Positions 36,584-46,128 of a stretch of 64,000 nucleotides of DNA are shown here, in pieces. The stretch is from Saccharicrinis sp965230625 (lineage in GTDB: Bacteria; Bacteroidota; Bacteroidia; Bacteroidales; Marinilabiliaceae), in assembly GCA_965230625.1 (NCBI GenBank), contig CBDDLL010000001.1, positions 1,240,001-1,304,000 on the forward strand, in the 5' to 3' direction. The notes beneath the pieces were generated by a model that was not told the origin of the DNA, ran no database searches, and was given only the letters and a program-made list of their open reading frames with translations. Every line of letters starts with the position of its first letter. Within the stretch, counting starts at the first letter, position 1. Both the position numbers and the translations under genes were made by a program.

Positions 36584-36835
36584 TTAATCTAAATTTTTAG
36601 AAGTTTTCTCAACTCCAAATACGCAAAATATTAAACCAATTATAGGAATTCCAATTAAATTCAATACAAATCCAAAGAACAAAAAGAATGCTGCACCAGT
36701 TAGGTTCTCTGTTGAATTATGCATTGCGGAAACATGTTCATTAGCAGAAATAAATGTGGTAATCCAAGGTAATATTGTTCCTAGGATTAAAGCAATTATT
36801 CCAGTTATTATTGTTCTTGGGCGAAATCCTACCAT
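36584..36835 (-). CDS. Small two-TM protein
   Basis: An 83-residue protein with two hydrophobic segments (about 8-28 and 47-75) and no known domain. The ATG at 36835 and the hydrophobicity pattern make it a probable gene. It stands alone between two gaps, 36312-36583 and 36836-36992; both are AT-rich and I see no other gene in them. Confidence 0.5.
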   Translation of the reverse strand: MVGFRPRTIITGIIALILGTILPWITTFISANEHVSAMHNSTENLTGAAFFLFFGFVLNLIGIPIIGLIFCVFGVEKTSKNLD

Positions 36836-36992
36836 AATTTTAATTTTTTAAAGAAAAAATTTTACTAATTATTATCGCATATAATACTCAGCACAAATCT
36901 AGGATGTAATTCTTTATCATTAATACCCTAAATGTGAGATATACAGTTTGTTGATCTGTTTTTCCAGTATTTAAAGCGAATAACTATAAAGA

Positions 36993-37025
36993 GGGATGAT
37001 ACGGAATAAACCATCGTATCATCCC
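36993..37025 (-). terminator. Terminator after the GH13 gene
   Basis: GGGATGATACG and CGTATCATCCC are perfectly complementary across an 11-base loop. On the minus strand they follow the GH13 stop codon by about 10 bases and are followed by CTCTTTAT. Confidence 0.75.
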
Positions 37026-37034
37026 AATTATTTA

Positions 37035-38870
37035 TTAAGACTTACGAGCGAATATTTTTCCATAATTGGAAGAAACCTCTATGTGTACAGGTTCTCCATT
37101 AACATTTAATACTTCTTGATTTTCTGGAGTTAAAACTTCTTCCCATCTGCCTTCATGTAATGGAAGACTTATGTTTTTTGTTCCTTCACTAAAGTTTAAA
37201 ACAACTAATACAGCATTTGTATCAGATTCGAATGAAGTTTTTCTTAAATAAGCCGCTATACCTTCATTTAAATTAGACTCAATGTGGTAATAATAAGAAC
37301 ATCTACTTCTTAAAGCCACGTAATCTTTACGAAGTTTTCCTAATTTACGATATAAATTTACCAGCGTGCTTCCGCTTTCTTCGTAAAAATAGTTCCAATG
37401 CAACGGACGAGCAGCCAGCACTCTGGAACCTCCATCATCATGCTTTCCATAAATCTCCCCAAATTCTTGGCCTTGCCAAATCAACGGAATTCCTTCACAT
37501 GTCATAAGTGATATTGCAAATGGTTGCATGCGATACCACTTACTTCTATCCTTGTCAAATAAATCAAAACCACCATGATAAGGAGAGTGTTCTCCACCTT
37601 GGATGTACATTAAACGGCTCTTGTCATGACTTTCAATGAATTGAATTGGTGCTACGGGAAATTCATCATTAGCATTTTTATATTTATCAGGCCAAGGGTC
37701 GTTGAAGTCAATAAGTAATTGTTCCCTAATGTAGGTTTCAGAAATATGGCCATAATGTTTTACCATGTCTTGTGCCTCTAGCATTGGAGTCCATCTTTTA
37801 CTTGCAGTAGTATAAGTTTCCTCTAATATTTCTTTTGGTTTACTTAGGTATTCTGCAGCCTGAATTATTCTATTATGAGTTGGATCTTTAAACTTTGAAA
37901 TATCCTTGGTCATTTGATAAGTTTCATAAACTAACTTAGCATATCCTTTCCCAGTTGGCCCATCGTAAATTCCAGGTACATAATCATATCTAAAGCCATC
38001 AAAATGTAATTCTTCGATAAAATACTTGTTAACCGCAATAAAGTAATCAAAAGTGAATTGTTTATTAAAATCAGTACCTACTCCAAACATTTCTCCTGCA
38101 AATTCACCAATCATAGGATTGTCTTCTCCAGTTTCCCAGTATACTTTTCTATAACAGAATTCGGCATGAGTATGTGCATAAACTGCATCATGAATAACTG
38201 CTATTTCATTTTTATGGCATTCGTTTATAAATTTCATTAACTCCTCTCTTCCACCATATCTTTCTTCAATAGCAAAATAACTCATTGGCATATATCCCCA
38301 TCGGTACGGTTCAGGAATATTTGTTACTGGCATTAACTCAATACAATTTACTCCTAACCATTTTAAGTATGTAAGTTTATCTGTTACTTTTTTAAAGTCG
38401 CCAGCAAAATCATCCACCATCATTTCATAAATAACCAGATCATTAACATTTGGAACTTTATAGTTTCCATCAGTCCATTTGATGTTATCTGATTCTAAAT
38501 AAATAAATGCAGAAAAAGTACCTGTTCCGCTATGTTTTGCAAAAGGATCTGCAAAAGCAGGTACAATTACATTTTCATGACGTACAAGTCTATAGCGGTA
38601 TAAATGTTTACCTTTTTTACCCAAATTACCTTGGTTAGCAATAGAAGTTAAATCACCTGTAAAACTCCACAAGTCTGGATTTTCTTGCTGATTAATTAAT
38701 TCAACAGGTTGAGCTTTTACATTAGGGTCAAATTGATCTTGAGAATGAATAATATCAGCATACAACTTGTAACCTTTGTTTTCAGTAATGTTAGGTAGGT
38801 AAATTCCTAATTTAAGGATTTTATTGTTGGCCGAATCAAAATTGGCTCCTACATTGCTTAAATCGATCAT
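37035..38870 (-). CDS. GH13 alpha-amylase/branching-type enzyme
   Basis: A 611-residue glycoside hydrolase family 13 protein with an N-terminal CBM48-like beta domain (about 15-130), a TIM barrel (about 140-520) and a C-terminal beta domain. All four conserved regions are seen: I DAVYAH (228-233), II GFRYD with nucleophile D296, III AAE with acid/base E340, IV ESHD with D416. The layout resembles branching enzymes and trehalohydrolases (GH13_9/10), but I cannot fix the reaction. No signal peptide, so it acts on cytoplasmic glucan. It is a single-gene transcript with its own terminator. Confidence 0.85.
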   Translation of the reverse strand: MIDLSNVGANFDSANNKILKLGIYLPNITENKGYKLYADIIHSQDQFDPNVKAQPVELINQQENPDLWSFTGDLTSIANQGNLGKKGKHLYRYRLVRHENVIVPAFADPFAKHSGTGTFSAFIYLESDNIKWTDGNYKVPNVNDLVIYEMMVDDFAGDFKKVTDKLTYLKWLGVNCIELMPVTNIPEPYRWGYMPMSYFAIEERYGGREELMKFINECHKNEIAVIHDAVYAHTHAEFCYRKVYWETGEDNPMIGEFAGEMFGVGTDFNKQFTFDYFIAVNKYFIEELHFDGFRYDYVPGIYDGPTGKGYAKLVYETYQMTKDISKFKDPTHNRIIQAAEYLSKPKEILEETYTTASKRWTPMLEAQDMVKHYGHISETYIREQLLIDFNDPWPDKYKNANDEFPVAPIQFIESHDKSRLMYIQGGEHSPYHGGFDLFDKDRSKWYRMQPFAISLMTCEGIPLIWQGQEFGEIYGKHDDGGSRVLAARPLHWNYFYEESGSTLVNLYRKLGKLRKDYVALRSRCSYYYHIESNLNEGIAAYLRKTSFESDTNAVLVVLNFSEGTKNISLPLHEGRWEEVLTPENQEVLNVNGEPVHIEVSSNYGKIFARKS

Positions 38871-39195
38871 GATTAAAAATTTATATAGTTATTATATAGA
38901 GTATGTTTAAAAAAAATGCAAACTCTTTATTGGTTAAAATGTATATATTGATCAGTTTTGTTTTTAAATATTTGCTGCTTGTAACTAAAATTAAATTATA
39001 AAACGACCAGTTTTAAATGAAATGGGGTAACAATTATTAATAAATAAGTTAGGAATTAATTAATCAAAAAGAAAGAGGGGGGTATGTTAACTTTGTGTTA
39101 ACAATATTAATTGACTGATTTTAAAAGGAAAGTAAGAAAAATGATTTTAGATTAGATCATGTTCTATCTCTCTTGCATATAAGGGGATTAAAAAT
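38871..39195. other. Gene-free gap upstream of the GH13 gene
   Basis: About 325 AT-rich bases. TGTTAAC and GTTAACA (39085-39103) form a short palindrome with a 5-base centre that could be a repressor site or chance. No small gene was seen. The promoter of the GH13 gene must lie here. Confidence 0.35.
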
Positions 39196-39215
39196 TTTTA
39201 CGATATGTATCGTAA
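39196..39215 (-). terminator. Hairpin after the metallo-hydrolase gene
   Basis: TTTACGAT pairs with ATCGTAAA across a 4-base loop. On the minus strand it is followed by AATTTTT and lies 19 bases beyond the stop codon at 39234. Confidence 0.5.
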
Positions 39216-39233
39216 ATTGTTGATACTTTCGAA

Positions 39234-40052
39234 TCAAGTAAGATAACTATAGCCTACAAATGCATAATCTACAATTGCATTTATATTATTACTTATTTTT
39301 TTAACATTATCCATACCTGAGCAATGATTGAATGCAGCTCTATTAATTTTAAAATGATTTAGATCGGAAATTGTTTTCTTAATTTGTTCATTAGAGGCTC
39401 TATTTAGATGTGTACCTCCAACTACCAATTCTATTTCTTCAATTCCAGTTTGGTCAATTGCTGTTTGTATTATGTTCTCAACACCATTGTGAGCACATCC
39501 AGTAAAAATAATCAGTTTATTATTTTCTACACCAACTACAATTAATTCATCTTCAAAAGTATCAGTATACATTTCATCATTTTTGCTAATAAACAAGAAT
39601 GAATCGGTAAAAGTGTGACTCTTTGGTTTACTTATGTTAGGTAATACTAATAAATTAGGAATGAGTTCTTGAGCTTCTTCTGCCCATATTACTCTACTTT
39701 TTAATTTATGGATGGTTCTTTTTATTGGAAAACTTATATCTCTAAAAGTTCCAGTTGATTTACTCCACTTATTCTGTAAAGCTTCCTTTTTTAATACAAT
39801 TTTGGCTGTGGAATTAATCTCTAAAAAAGCATCAAGTCCTCCAGTATGATCGGAATGTCCATGACTCAGTATAACGTAATCAACTTTTTTAATATCTTTT
39901 TCTAAAAGCTTTGCATTCTGTAAAAAGGCATCACTTTTGCCAGTGTCAAAAAGAAAGTTAGTTCCGTTAAACTCAATAAAAATGGATAAGCCATGTTCAC
40001 ATAGATAAGGCTTTCCATTTTTTTCGTTATCAATGAGAATTGTTGCTTTCAT
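39234..40052 (-). CDS. Metallo-beta-lactamase-fold hydrolase
   Basis: A 272-residue metallo-beta-lactamase-fold protein. The zinc motif HGHSDHTGG lies near residue 64, with FDTGKSD before it and later FTGCAHNGVENII and GGTHLNRAS with further metal ligands. The sequence is of the COG1237 type, annotated as 7,8-dihydropterin-6-methyl-4-(beta-D-ribofuranosyl)aminobenzene-5'-phosphate synthase-like. That enzyme is from methanogens, so in this bacterium the substrate is unknown. It is a cytoplasmic, single gene. Confidence 0.85.
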   Translation of the reverse strand: MKATILIDNEKNGKPYLCEHGLSIFIEFNGTNFLFDTGKSDAFLQNAKLLEKDIKKVDYVILSHGHSDHTGGLDAFLEINSTAKIVLKKEALQNKWSKSTGTFRDISFPIKRTIHKLKSRVIWAEEAQELIPNLLVLPNISKPKSHTFTDSFLFISKNDEMYTDTFEDELIVVGVENNKLIIFTGCAHNGVENIIQTAIDQTGIEEIELVVGGTHLNRASNEQIKKTISDLNHFKINRAAFNHCSGMDNVKKISNNINAIVDYAFVGYSYLT

Positions 40053-40212
40053 GCATTCAAATTATTAACAATTGTTGCATGTAACTCGCAAATAAATTTA
40101 ATCATCAAATATCACGCTCATGTATTCCTGGCATTATGTAAATTAGACAATCGAATTTTTATGCGTGTTTCATAATGTGTTTATATTACGAAGTTGAGTA
40201 AAATTAGTTCTC

Positions 40213-40647
40213 TTATTTCACTCTAGTCCAGGCAACTTTTCTGCCAATAATTGAAACACCTATATATCCTTTAACATTTAGTTTATTGTCATCTTCATCA
40301 AACCACATGTAACACTTATAAGTATTACCCGATTGAGGATCATAAATAGTTCCGGAATTCCATTCTTTATCATCTTCATCATACGTGAATCCTTCAAGAA
40401 GCTCTAATCCCATTATTGGTCTTGATCTTAGTTTTTCATCTGGATTTTCTTCGTCTACTTGTGGCTTACCATTTTCGAGTGGATTTTTTAACCATATGAT
40501 TTTGCCGTTGTAAGTTCCATCTTTGCTTTTTACAATTTCAATTTTAGAATCCTTATCTTGGGTTAACCAAATACCCAATACTTTATCCTCATTAGCCAAT
40601 AAAGTACTAGAAGCAATTAATGCTATAATAAATAATTTTAAGCGCAT
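40213..40647 (-). CDS. DUF2147 protein, exported
   Basis: A 144-residue protein with signal peptide (MRLKLFIIALIASSTLLA) followed by a DUF2147 domain. VLGIWLTQDKDSKIEI is at the N-terminal strand, GKIIWLKNP near 53, LLEGFTYDED near 83, and WNSGTIYDPQSGNTYKCY near 96. The fold is a small lipocalin-like barrel. Its role is unknown; in other bacteria it is often single and stress-linked. It is divergent from a small lipoprotein gene. Confidence 0.85.
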   Translation of the reverse strand: MRLKLFIIALIASSTLLANEDKVLGIWLTQDKDSKIEIVKSKDGTYNGKIIWLKNPLENGKPQVDEENPDEKLRSRPIMGLELLEGFTYDEDDKEWNSGTIYDPQSGNTYKCYMWFDEDDNKLNVKGYIGVSIIGRKVAWTRVK

Positions 40648-40704
40648 GTTGTGTAATTTAAGTTAGTTATATGTTGTAAATATATTATCAAATACTTATT
40701 TCAA

Positions 40705-40995
40705 ATGAAAAAGTTTAATAAAATAGGCTTATTTAGTGTAATTCTTCTCACATGTTTACTTCTTACTTCTTGTCTCCCTGGAGGAGGATCATATGCTCCT
40801 GACGATCCAGCCGGTTTTTTCTCGGGAGTGTGGCATGGATGGATTGCTCCTTTTTCTTTAATTCTCAGTATTTTCAATGAATCTGTTTCCATTTACGAAC
40901 CTAATAATACAGGATGGTGGTACGATTTCGGATTTTATATTTCAATTATTGCTGGATTTGGAAGTATTCAGTTTTTTAGGAGAAAGAAAAGATAA
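40705..40995 (+). CDS. Small lipoprotein with C-terminal TM segment
   Basis: A 96-residue protein. The N-terminal LLLTSCLPGGG is a good lipobox, with C23 as the lipid site. The mature part has a tryptophan-rich helix (FFSGVWHGWIAPFSLIL) and a second hydrophobic helix (FGFYISIIAGFGSIQFF) ending in RRKKR. Similar small proteins are found in Bacteroidota, but I know of no function. It could be co-transcribed with the DUF3857 pair 72 bases downstream. Confidence 0.7.
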   Translation: MKKFNKIGLFSVILLTCLLLTSCLPGGGSYAPDDPAGFFSGVWHGWIAPFSLILSIFNESVSIYEPNNTGWWYDFGFYISIIAGFGSIQFFRRKKR

Positions 40996-41067
40996 TTGTT
41001 TACTTTTTTGTTCTACGTTTAAAATGTACTTATTTTCACAATCAATATATTTAACAATTAAATTGAT

Positions 41068-42978
41068 ATGCTGCGTAATATCTTATTAATCTTTTTGTAT
41101 TTAAATACAGTTTTTTTAAATGCGAACATTAACAATTTAATAACCAAATATCAGGAATATAATGCTGTAGCTTCTAATCTAGAGTTTAGGTATGTGATGG
41201 ATATAGTGGATGGTTCGTTGGTTGTAACACAAGAAAATTTAAAAGAAATTGTAATTTTAAATGATTTCTCAAAAGGATTAACAAAGGACTTTATCTTTTT
41301 TGGAAGCTTTACTAATGTTGAAAATAAACAAGCTTATACTTTGATACCCAATAATCAGGAGGGTTATGATAAAATTGAGGTGCAACAATTTAAAGAAACA
41401 CATAGTACAGATGGAGGTATTTTTTATGATGATTCAAAACTATTGCAATTCGCATATCCATCATTACAAAAAGGTGCTATAACACATTTGAGTTATACTA
41501 TAAATTATAGCAATCCCCGATTTATACGACCAAGTTATTTACAATCTTTTATTCCTATTGCGCAAGCAAAAATTATTGTTAAGGTGCATAAAAAAATAGA
41601 ACTTGGTTTCAAAGAACTAAATTTTAGTAATACTTCTACTGATTTTAAGCAATATAAAAAAGGGAAGTATAATTATTATGAGTGGTCTGTATCAGATATT
41701 AAACCATATCAATATAATATGGGTGATTTTTACTCTTCAAGTTTTTTTAGTCCCCACGTAGCTTTATATGTAAAGAGTATTAATAAAAAACCATATTTTG
41801 GTACACTCGATCAACTATATAATTTTTACTACGATTTTATTAGCGATGTTGAAGATTCTAGTTCTGAGGAGTTAAAAAATATTGTTAAGGATATTACAGA
41901 GGGATTATCGGATAGAGAAAAAGCAAAAGCTATTTATTACTGGGTACATAAAAATATTAAATACATAGCATATGAGGAAGGGTATTCAGGTTTTATTCCT
42001 ACATCTGCTAAAGAGGTTTTTAAAAAACGTTATGGCGATTGCAAAGGAATGTCGTGTCTAATAAAAAATATGATGGACATTGCAGGAATACCTACCTATT
42101 TTACTTGGGTTGGGACCAGACATATTCCTTATAATTATCATGAATTACCTCTGCCTTCAGTTGATAATCATATGATTGCAGCTCAGTTTATAAATGATTC
42201 AATAGTATTGCTAGATGGTACCTTTGAGTATTTAGACTACGGTGTTAGTCCATACCACATTCAAGGTAAAGAGGTATTAATTGGTATTGGCGAAAATAAA
42301 TATAAAGTTCATGAAGTTCCTATTTCCCCTGCTAATTATAGTGTTACAACCGATTCTGTTAAGATCATACTTGCTGATGAAAAGGTAGTTGGACAAGCTA
42401 AACTTTTTTTTACTGGCTTTAATAAATTAGAACTTGCTCATGCTTTTGATGGTGTAAAACCTGAGAAATATAATCAATCGTTTGCTCATCATTTTGAGAA
42501 AGGGAATAACAAGTTTGAAGTGACGAATAATAAAGTACACAATATATTTGAGTATGATAAACCAGCAAATCTGGAATTTGAATTCGAAATAAGTGATTAT
42601 TATAAGGTTATTGGGGACGAAATATATTTAAACTTGAATATCGATAAATCATATGGACAAATGATTGTTGATACAACATCAGCTACTTTTTCACCATTAG
42701 AAAACGATTTTTATTGTACAAAAAAGTTTGTTACAGAATTTGAAATCCCTGATGGTTATGAGCTGAGTTATGTTCCTAAAAATAAATCTTTTTCAAATCC
42801 TGATTTTGAATATAACATCAAATATACAGCAAATGATAAATCGGTTGTGCTAGAAAAAGAAATTAAGTTTGAGTTTTTAATCATCCTGGAAGATAAGGTT
42901 GAAGAATGGAATAAAATGATAAAATCATTAAATAAAGCATATAGAAATACCTTGGTCTTAAAAAAGAAATCAATATAA
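41068..42978 (+). CDS. DUF3857/transglutaminase-like exported protein, triad intact
   Basis: A 636-residue exported protein. The N-terminal signal is weak (LRNILLIFLYLNTVFLNA). A DUF3857 beta domain spans about 35-235 and a transglutaminase-like domain about 250-390. The catalytic residues look intact: C325 in RYGDCKGMSC, H368 in SVDNHMIAA, D383 in VLLDGTF. A DUF2569-like beta region ends the protein. It is followed by a homologue (43002-44957) of similar layout in which the triad is lost. Similar proteins are common in Bacteroidota, often in pairs, and are thought to act in the periplasm. Confidence 0.85.
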   Translation: MLRNILLIFLYLNTVFLNANINNLITKYQEYNAVASNLEFRYVMDIVDGSLVVTQENLKEIVILNDFSKGLTKDFIFFGSFTNVENKQAYTLIPNNQEGYDKIEVQQFKETHSTDGGIFYDDSKLLQFAYPSLQKGAITHLSYTINYSNPRFIRPSYLQSFIPIAQAKIIVKVHKKIELGFKELNFSNTSTDFKQYKKGKYNYYEWSVSDIKPYQYNMGDFYSSSFFSPHVALYVKSINKKPYFGTLDQLYNFYYDFISDVEDSSSEELKNIVKDITEGLSDREKAKAIYYWVHKNIKYIAYEEGYSGFIPTSAKEVFKKRYGDCKGMSCLIKNMMDIAGIPTYFTWVGTRHIPYNYHELPLPSVDNHMIAAQFINDSIVLLDGTFEYLDYGVSPYHIQGKEVLIGIGENKYKVHEVPISPANYSVTTDSVKIILADEKVVGQAKLFFTGFNKLELAHAFDGVKPEKYNQSFAHHFEKGNNKFEVTNNKVHNIFEYDKPANLEFEFEISDYYKVIGDEIYLNLNIDKSYGQMIVDTTSATFSPLENDFYCTKKFVTEFEIPDGYELSYVPKNKSFSNPDFEYNIKYTANDKSVVLEKEIKFEFLIILEDKVEEWNKMIKSLNKAYRNTLVLKKKSI

Positions 42979-43001
42979 CATATAAGAAACAGCAATTTGA
43001 T

Positions 43002-44957
43002 ATGATATTTACCTATAACAAACAATTGTTTATTCTACTGCTATTAAGTATCTCTTTAACTATATCATCACAAACTTCAAGTATTTGGTCATCTAAACCT
43101 AATTATTCCGAGATTGAAGAAAATTATAAGGATGAAAATGTTATTGGCATTAGTTTAGATGAGAAATACGATTATTTTTATTCTGAGGAAGGAATTTTAC
43201 AAATGTATCATACTATACATAAAAAATTCAGACTCAATAACCACGAATCTATTAATAAATTCAATAAAATTTCATTTTCGTTAAATGATGTAATTGAGGT
43301 AGTTGATATTAAAGCAAGAACTGTTAAATCAGATGGAACTTTTGTTGAATTCGATAAGAACAACATTAAAGAAATAAAGGATGAAGAGAGTGGGAATAGT
43401 TATAAGATATTCGCAATTGATGGAATTGAAATAGGTGACGATGTTGAGTACTATGTGGTAAGAAAAATGTGGGCAAGTAATTTTGGACGAAACTATTTTC
43501 AGTTTAGTTACCCTCTTCAACAAGCATCTTTCGAACTAACATGTCCCGATAACTTAAAGTACGATATTAAAGGATATAATGGTTTCCCCAATGCATCATT
43601 CTTGAAATTAGATGATGGAAGAAATCAATACAAATGTGAAAATGGAAATATTCCTGCAATAAAAAATGAGAAATTCTCATACTTGAATCCTCGAAAGCAG
43701 CGTACTGAATATAGGTTAGACTATAATACAGGATTGGATGAAGAACAAAAATTAACCTGGGATGATGCAGCAAAAAGAGTTTATTCATCGGTTTATAAAA
43801 GCGTTAAAGATAGTACCATTAAAAAGTGGATGGATTTTTTACAAGTGCAAGGAAATTCGGAAGAAGAAAAAGTGAGATACGCTGAAGCTTTTATAAAAAA
43901 CAACATTTATGTAGAAGAATTTAATATTCCTGAGTTTTCTGATTTGGAATTTGTATTAGAAAATAAGGTAACAGGACAAATGGGGATAATTAAGGTATAT
44001 GCTAATGTATTTAAACAACTTAATATTGATCATGAGCTGGTATTAACTTCTGAACGAGATAATGTTAGATTTGATGGAGAATTTCAATCCTGGAACTATT
44101 TGGATATGTACTTGATTTATTTTCCAAAATTAAATCTATTTATTGATCCTTCTAATCCAGGGTATAGGTTGGGAGTAGTAGATGGATTGCTTTCGGCAAA
44201 TGATGGACTTTTTATTGAGCCTGTAAAAAATGATACATTAGATACGGCAGTGGGGAAAATTAAATATATTCCACCAACACCATATCATCAAAACTATGAC
44301 AATATGCTTATTGAAATGAGTATTGATATAGAAAATGATTATGCAAAGATTGTTACTGAAAGAGGATTGAAAGGATTAAGCGGAGGCTTTTTTATTCATT
44401 ACGTTAAAATGATGGACCAGGAACAAAAGCAGAATATTTTAAAAGAAATGACTTCGACCAAGGCTCCTAATCCAACTGTAAATGCTCTTTTTTTAAGAGA
44501 TTCGAGCAATTTGGAACCATTAAAAGATGCTGAGTTTTTGGTACATTCCGATTACACTACAGATGCTTTTATGGAGCTAGCGGGTAATAAAATATTAGTA
44601 AGTATAGGACAAGCAATTGGAGAACAAGTAGAAATGTATTTTGAAGAGGAACGCCAATCACAAGCAGAAAATGATTTTAACCGTATGTATCATCGTGAAA
44701 TCACCCTCCATGTTCCCGAAGGTTATAAAATTTTGAATCCTGAAGCAGGCGAATTAAATATCATTGAGAAAAAAGATGAAGAAAAGATCTTTGGTTTTGA
44801 AAGTAATTATACATACGAAGGAGATATCTATAAAATAGTAATTAAAGAATATTATAAGAAGATATTTGTAGATGAATCATCTTTTGAAGGATTTAAAAAT
44901 GTAATAAACGCTGCCGCTGATTTTAATAAGATTGTTTTGGTATTAGAAGAAAAGTAG
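43002..44957 (+). CDS. DUF3857 protein with degenerate transglutaminase domain
   Basis: A 651-residue exported protein (signal peptide LFILLLLSISLTISSQ) with DUF3857 at about 55-240 and a transglutaminase-like domain at about 260-400. Compared with the preceding gene, the cysteine position falls in NKVTGQMGIIKVY (Q326 or nearby, no cysteine) and the histidine region reads SWNYLDMYL; the aspartate in LFIDPSN remains. It therefore looks catalytically dead. It lies 23 bases downstream of its active-looking paralogue, so the two are likely made together, and the second may be a partner or regulator of the first. Confidence 0.82.
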   Translation: MIFTYNKQLFILLLLSISLTISSQTSSIWSSKPNYSEIEENYKDENVIGISLDEKYDYFYSEEGILQMYHTIHKKFRLNNHESINKFNKISFSLNDVIEVVDIKARTVKSDGTFVEFDKNNIKEIKDEESGNSYKIFAIDGIEIGDDVEYYVVRKMWASNFGRNYFQFSYPLQQASFELTCPDNLKYDIKGYNGFPNASFLKLDDGRNQYKCENGNIPAIKNEKFSYLNPRKQRTEYRLDYNTGLDEEQKLTWDDAAKRVYSSVYKSVKDSTIKKWMDFLQVQGNSEEEKVRYAEAFIKNNIYVEEFNIPEFSDLEFVLENKVTGQMGIIKVYANVFKQLNIDHELVLTSERDNVRFDGEFQSWNYLDMYLIYFPKLNLFIDPSNPGYRLGVVDGLLSANDGLFIEPVKNDTLDTAVGKIKYIPPTPYHQNYDNMLIEMSIDIENDYAKIVTERGLKGLSGGFFIHYVKMMDQEQKQNILKEMTSTKAPNPTVNALFLRDSSNLEPLKDAEFLVHSDYTTDAFMELAGNKILVSIGQAIGEQVEMYFEEERQSQAENDFNRMYHREITLHVPEGYKILNPEAGELNIIEKKDEEKIFGFESNYTYEGDIYKIVIKEYYKKIFVDESSFEGFKNVINAAADFNKIVLVLEEK

Positions 44958-45314
44958 GAAATAATTACTTCATAGATTTTAATGGAAACATTAATCTTGT
45001 TCAGACAGATACAGTAGGAAATAATTTAGACAAAAGGCCAATATGAGCCAAGTTTTAAAAACATTAACATGTCTTAAAAAAAGCCACCTTGTGTTTCTCA
45101 AGATGGCTTACTATTTTTATAATTATTTAGCTGCAATTAAAGGATTCCTATATCAATTAGTCTCATATAAACCTACAATTTGGTTTTAAATAACCTAACG
45201 TTTGAGATTATGTTACCTATTCGATAAACATCTGGAAATAGCTTTAAGTGTGCTATTTGAAATTTGGAATCTCCTTAAAATATTTTGTTGCTATTTTAGG
45301 AACATATTATTTTA
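44958..45314. other. Gene-free gap between convergent genes
   Basis: About 357 bases between the stops of the DUF3857 gene and the lipoprotein gene. The only structure I see is the hairpin at 45076-45109, described separately. No ORF of note on either strand. Confidence 0.5.
45076..45109 (-). terminator. Terminator shared in sequence with the one at 46068
   Basis: AAGCCACCTTG (45081-45091) pairs with CAAGATGGCTT (45099-45109). The one imperfect pair is a G-U wobble only in the minus-strand RNA, which also ends in seven U. It thus serves the minus-strand lipoprotein gene, 200 bases away, better than the plus-strand gene. Confidence 0.6.
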
Positions 45315-45998
45315 TTAAAGAATAATAGAAAACTTCCCGTCTGTAACATTCACAACTTCATTTTTGTTTTTGTCAAACAGATGGGTATTAAAGGTACCTT
45401 CAATAAATACTGCAGATCCAAGGACTTCTTTGTTGGTAATTGTAAAGTTGGAGCTATTTTGATTAGCCACGTAATCAGGGGCATAATCTGGTATATCTTC
45501 TGGATTGCTAGTCAAGTTATGTTTTTGAGGAATCTTAATGTTGATTACAACTCCATCATGTTCATAATCGGCTTCAGTGTCTTGCTTGTAATGTAAGGAT
45601 CCTTCTTCGAGCTTATACTTATACTTCCAAATTTCTGTAATATCGTGCTCAAACTCGGTCTTTCCTGGAGTAAACTCTTCTAAAGTTGTTTTTAAATAAA
45701 ACATGAATCGTATATCTTCTACTTGCACTTCAGGGGTATAATCAGAATAATTAACACCGAATCCTACTCGTACCAAGTTTTCCTCATCATCGATTGGAGC
45801 ACAAGCCATGCTTCTACCTGATCCAGACATATATTTTGGTTTATATTGGTAAGCTTGATTATCAATATTAAAGGATATATTTTCTTGATGCTCATTGATC
45901 TCCGGGACTTCTTCATTTTGCATAGTTTCCTCTTTTTCACAACTACAAAGGATTAACGCTAGTAGTAAACCTAAGATTAAAGTTTTTGTTTTACTCAT
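45315..45998 (-). CDS. Putative lipoprotein
   Basis: A 227-residue lipoprotein. The start MSKTKTLILGLLLALILCSC has a lipobox with the lipidated cysteine at about 18 or 20. The mature protein is acidic, with beta-rich sequence and repeated short segments (YSDYTPEVQVEDIRFMFYL, ITNKEVLGSAVFIEGTFNT). No known domain is recognised; the fold may be a DUF4382- or lipocalin-like beta sandwich. It lies between two nearly identical terminators and has no operon partner. Confidence 0.65.
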   Translation of the reverse strand: MSKTKTLILGLLLALILCSCEKEETMQNEEVPEINEHQENISFNIDNQAYQYKPKYMSGSGRSMACAPIDDEENLVRVGFGVNYSDYTPEVQVEDIRFMFYLKTTLEEFTPGKTEFEHDITEIWKYKYKLEEGSLHYKQDTEADYEHDGVVINIKIPQKHNLTSNPEDIPDYAPDYVANQNSSNFTITNKEVLGSAVFIEGTFNTHLFDKNKNEVVNVTDGKFSIIL

Positions 45999-46067
45999 AT
46001 TGTATTGATATTTAAAATAATTTAATTTTAATTAGTGTGTGCTATTTAACAAAGATTGTTCCAAACT

Positions 46068-46098
46068 AAAAAGCCACCTTGATTTCTCAAGATGGCTT
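46068..46098 (-). terminator. Terminator of the methylmalonyl-CoA mutase operon
   Basis: On the minus strand AAGCCATCTTGA, a GAAA loop, TCAAGGTGGCTT and then T5: a stable stem with one G-U pair and a GNRA-type loop. It starts about 30 bases after the large-subunit stop. Its sequence is nearly the same as the hairpin at 45076-45109. Confidence 0.8.
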
Positions 46099-46128
46099 TG
46101 TTATATTTAATAAAAATTTTCGTCAGAA

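Noticed and set aside
39085..39103. TGTTAAC/GTTAACA palindrome upstream of the GH13 gene
   Set aside because: Short and AT-rich; no regulator gene nearby and no second copy. Kept only as a remark in the gap entry.
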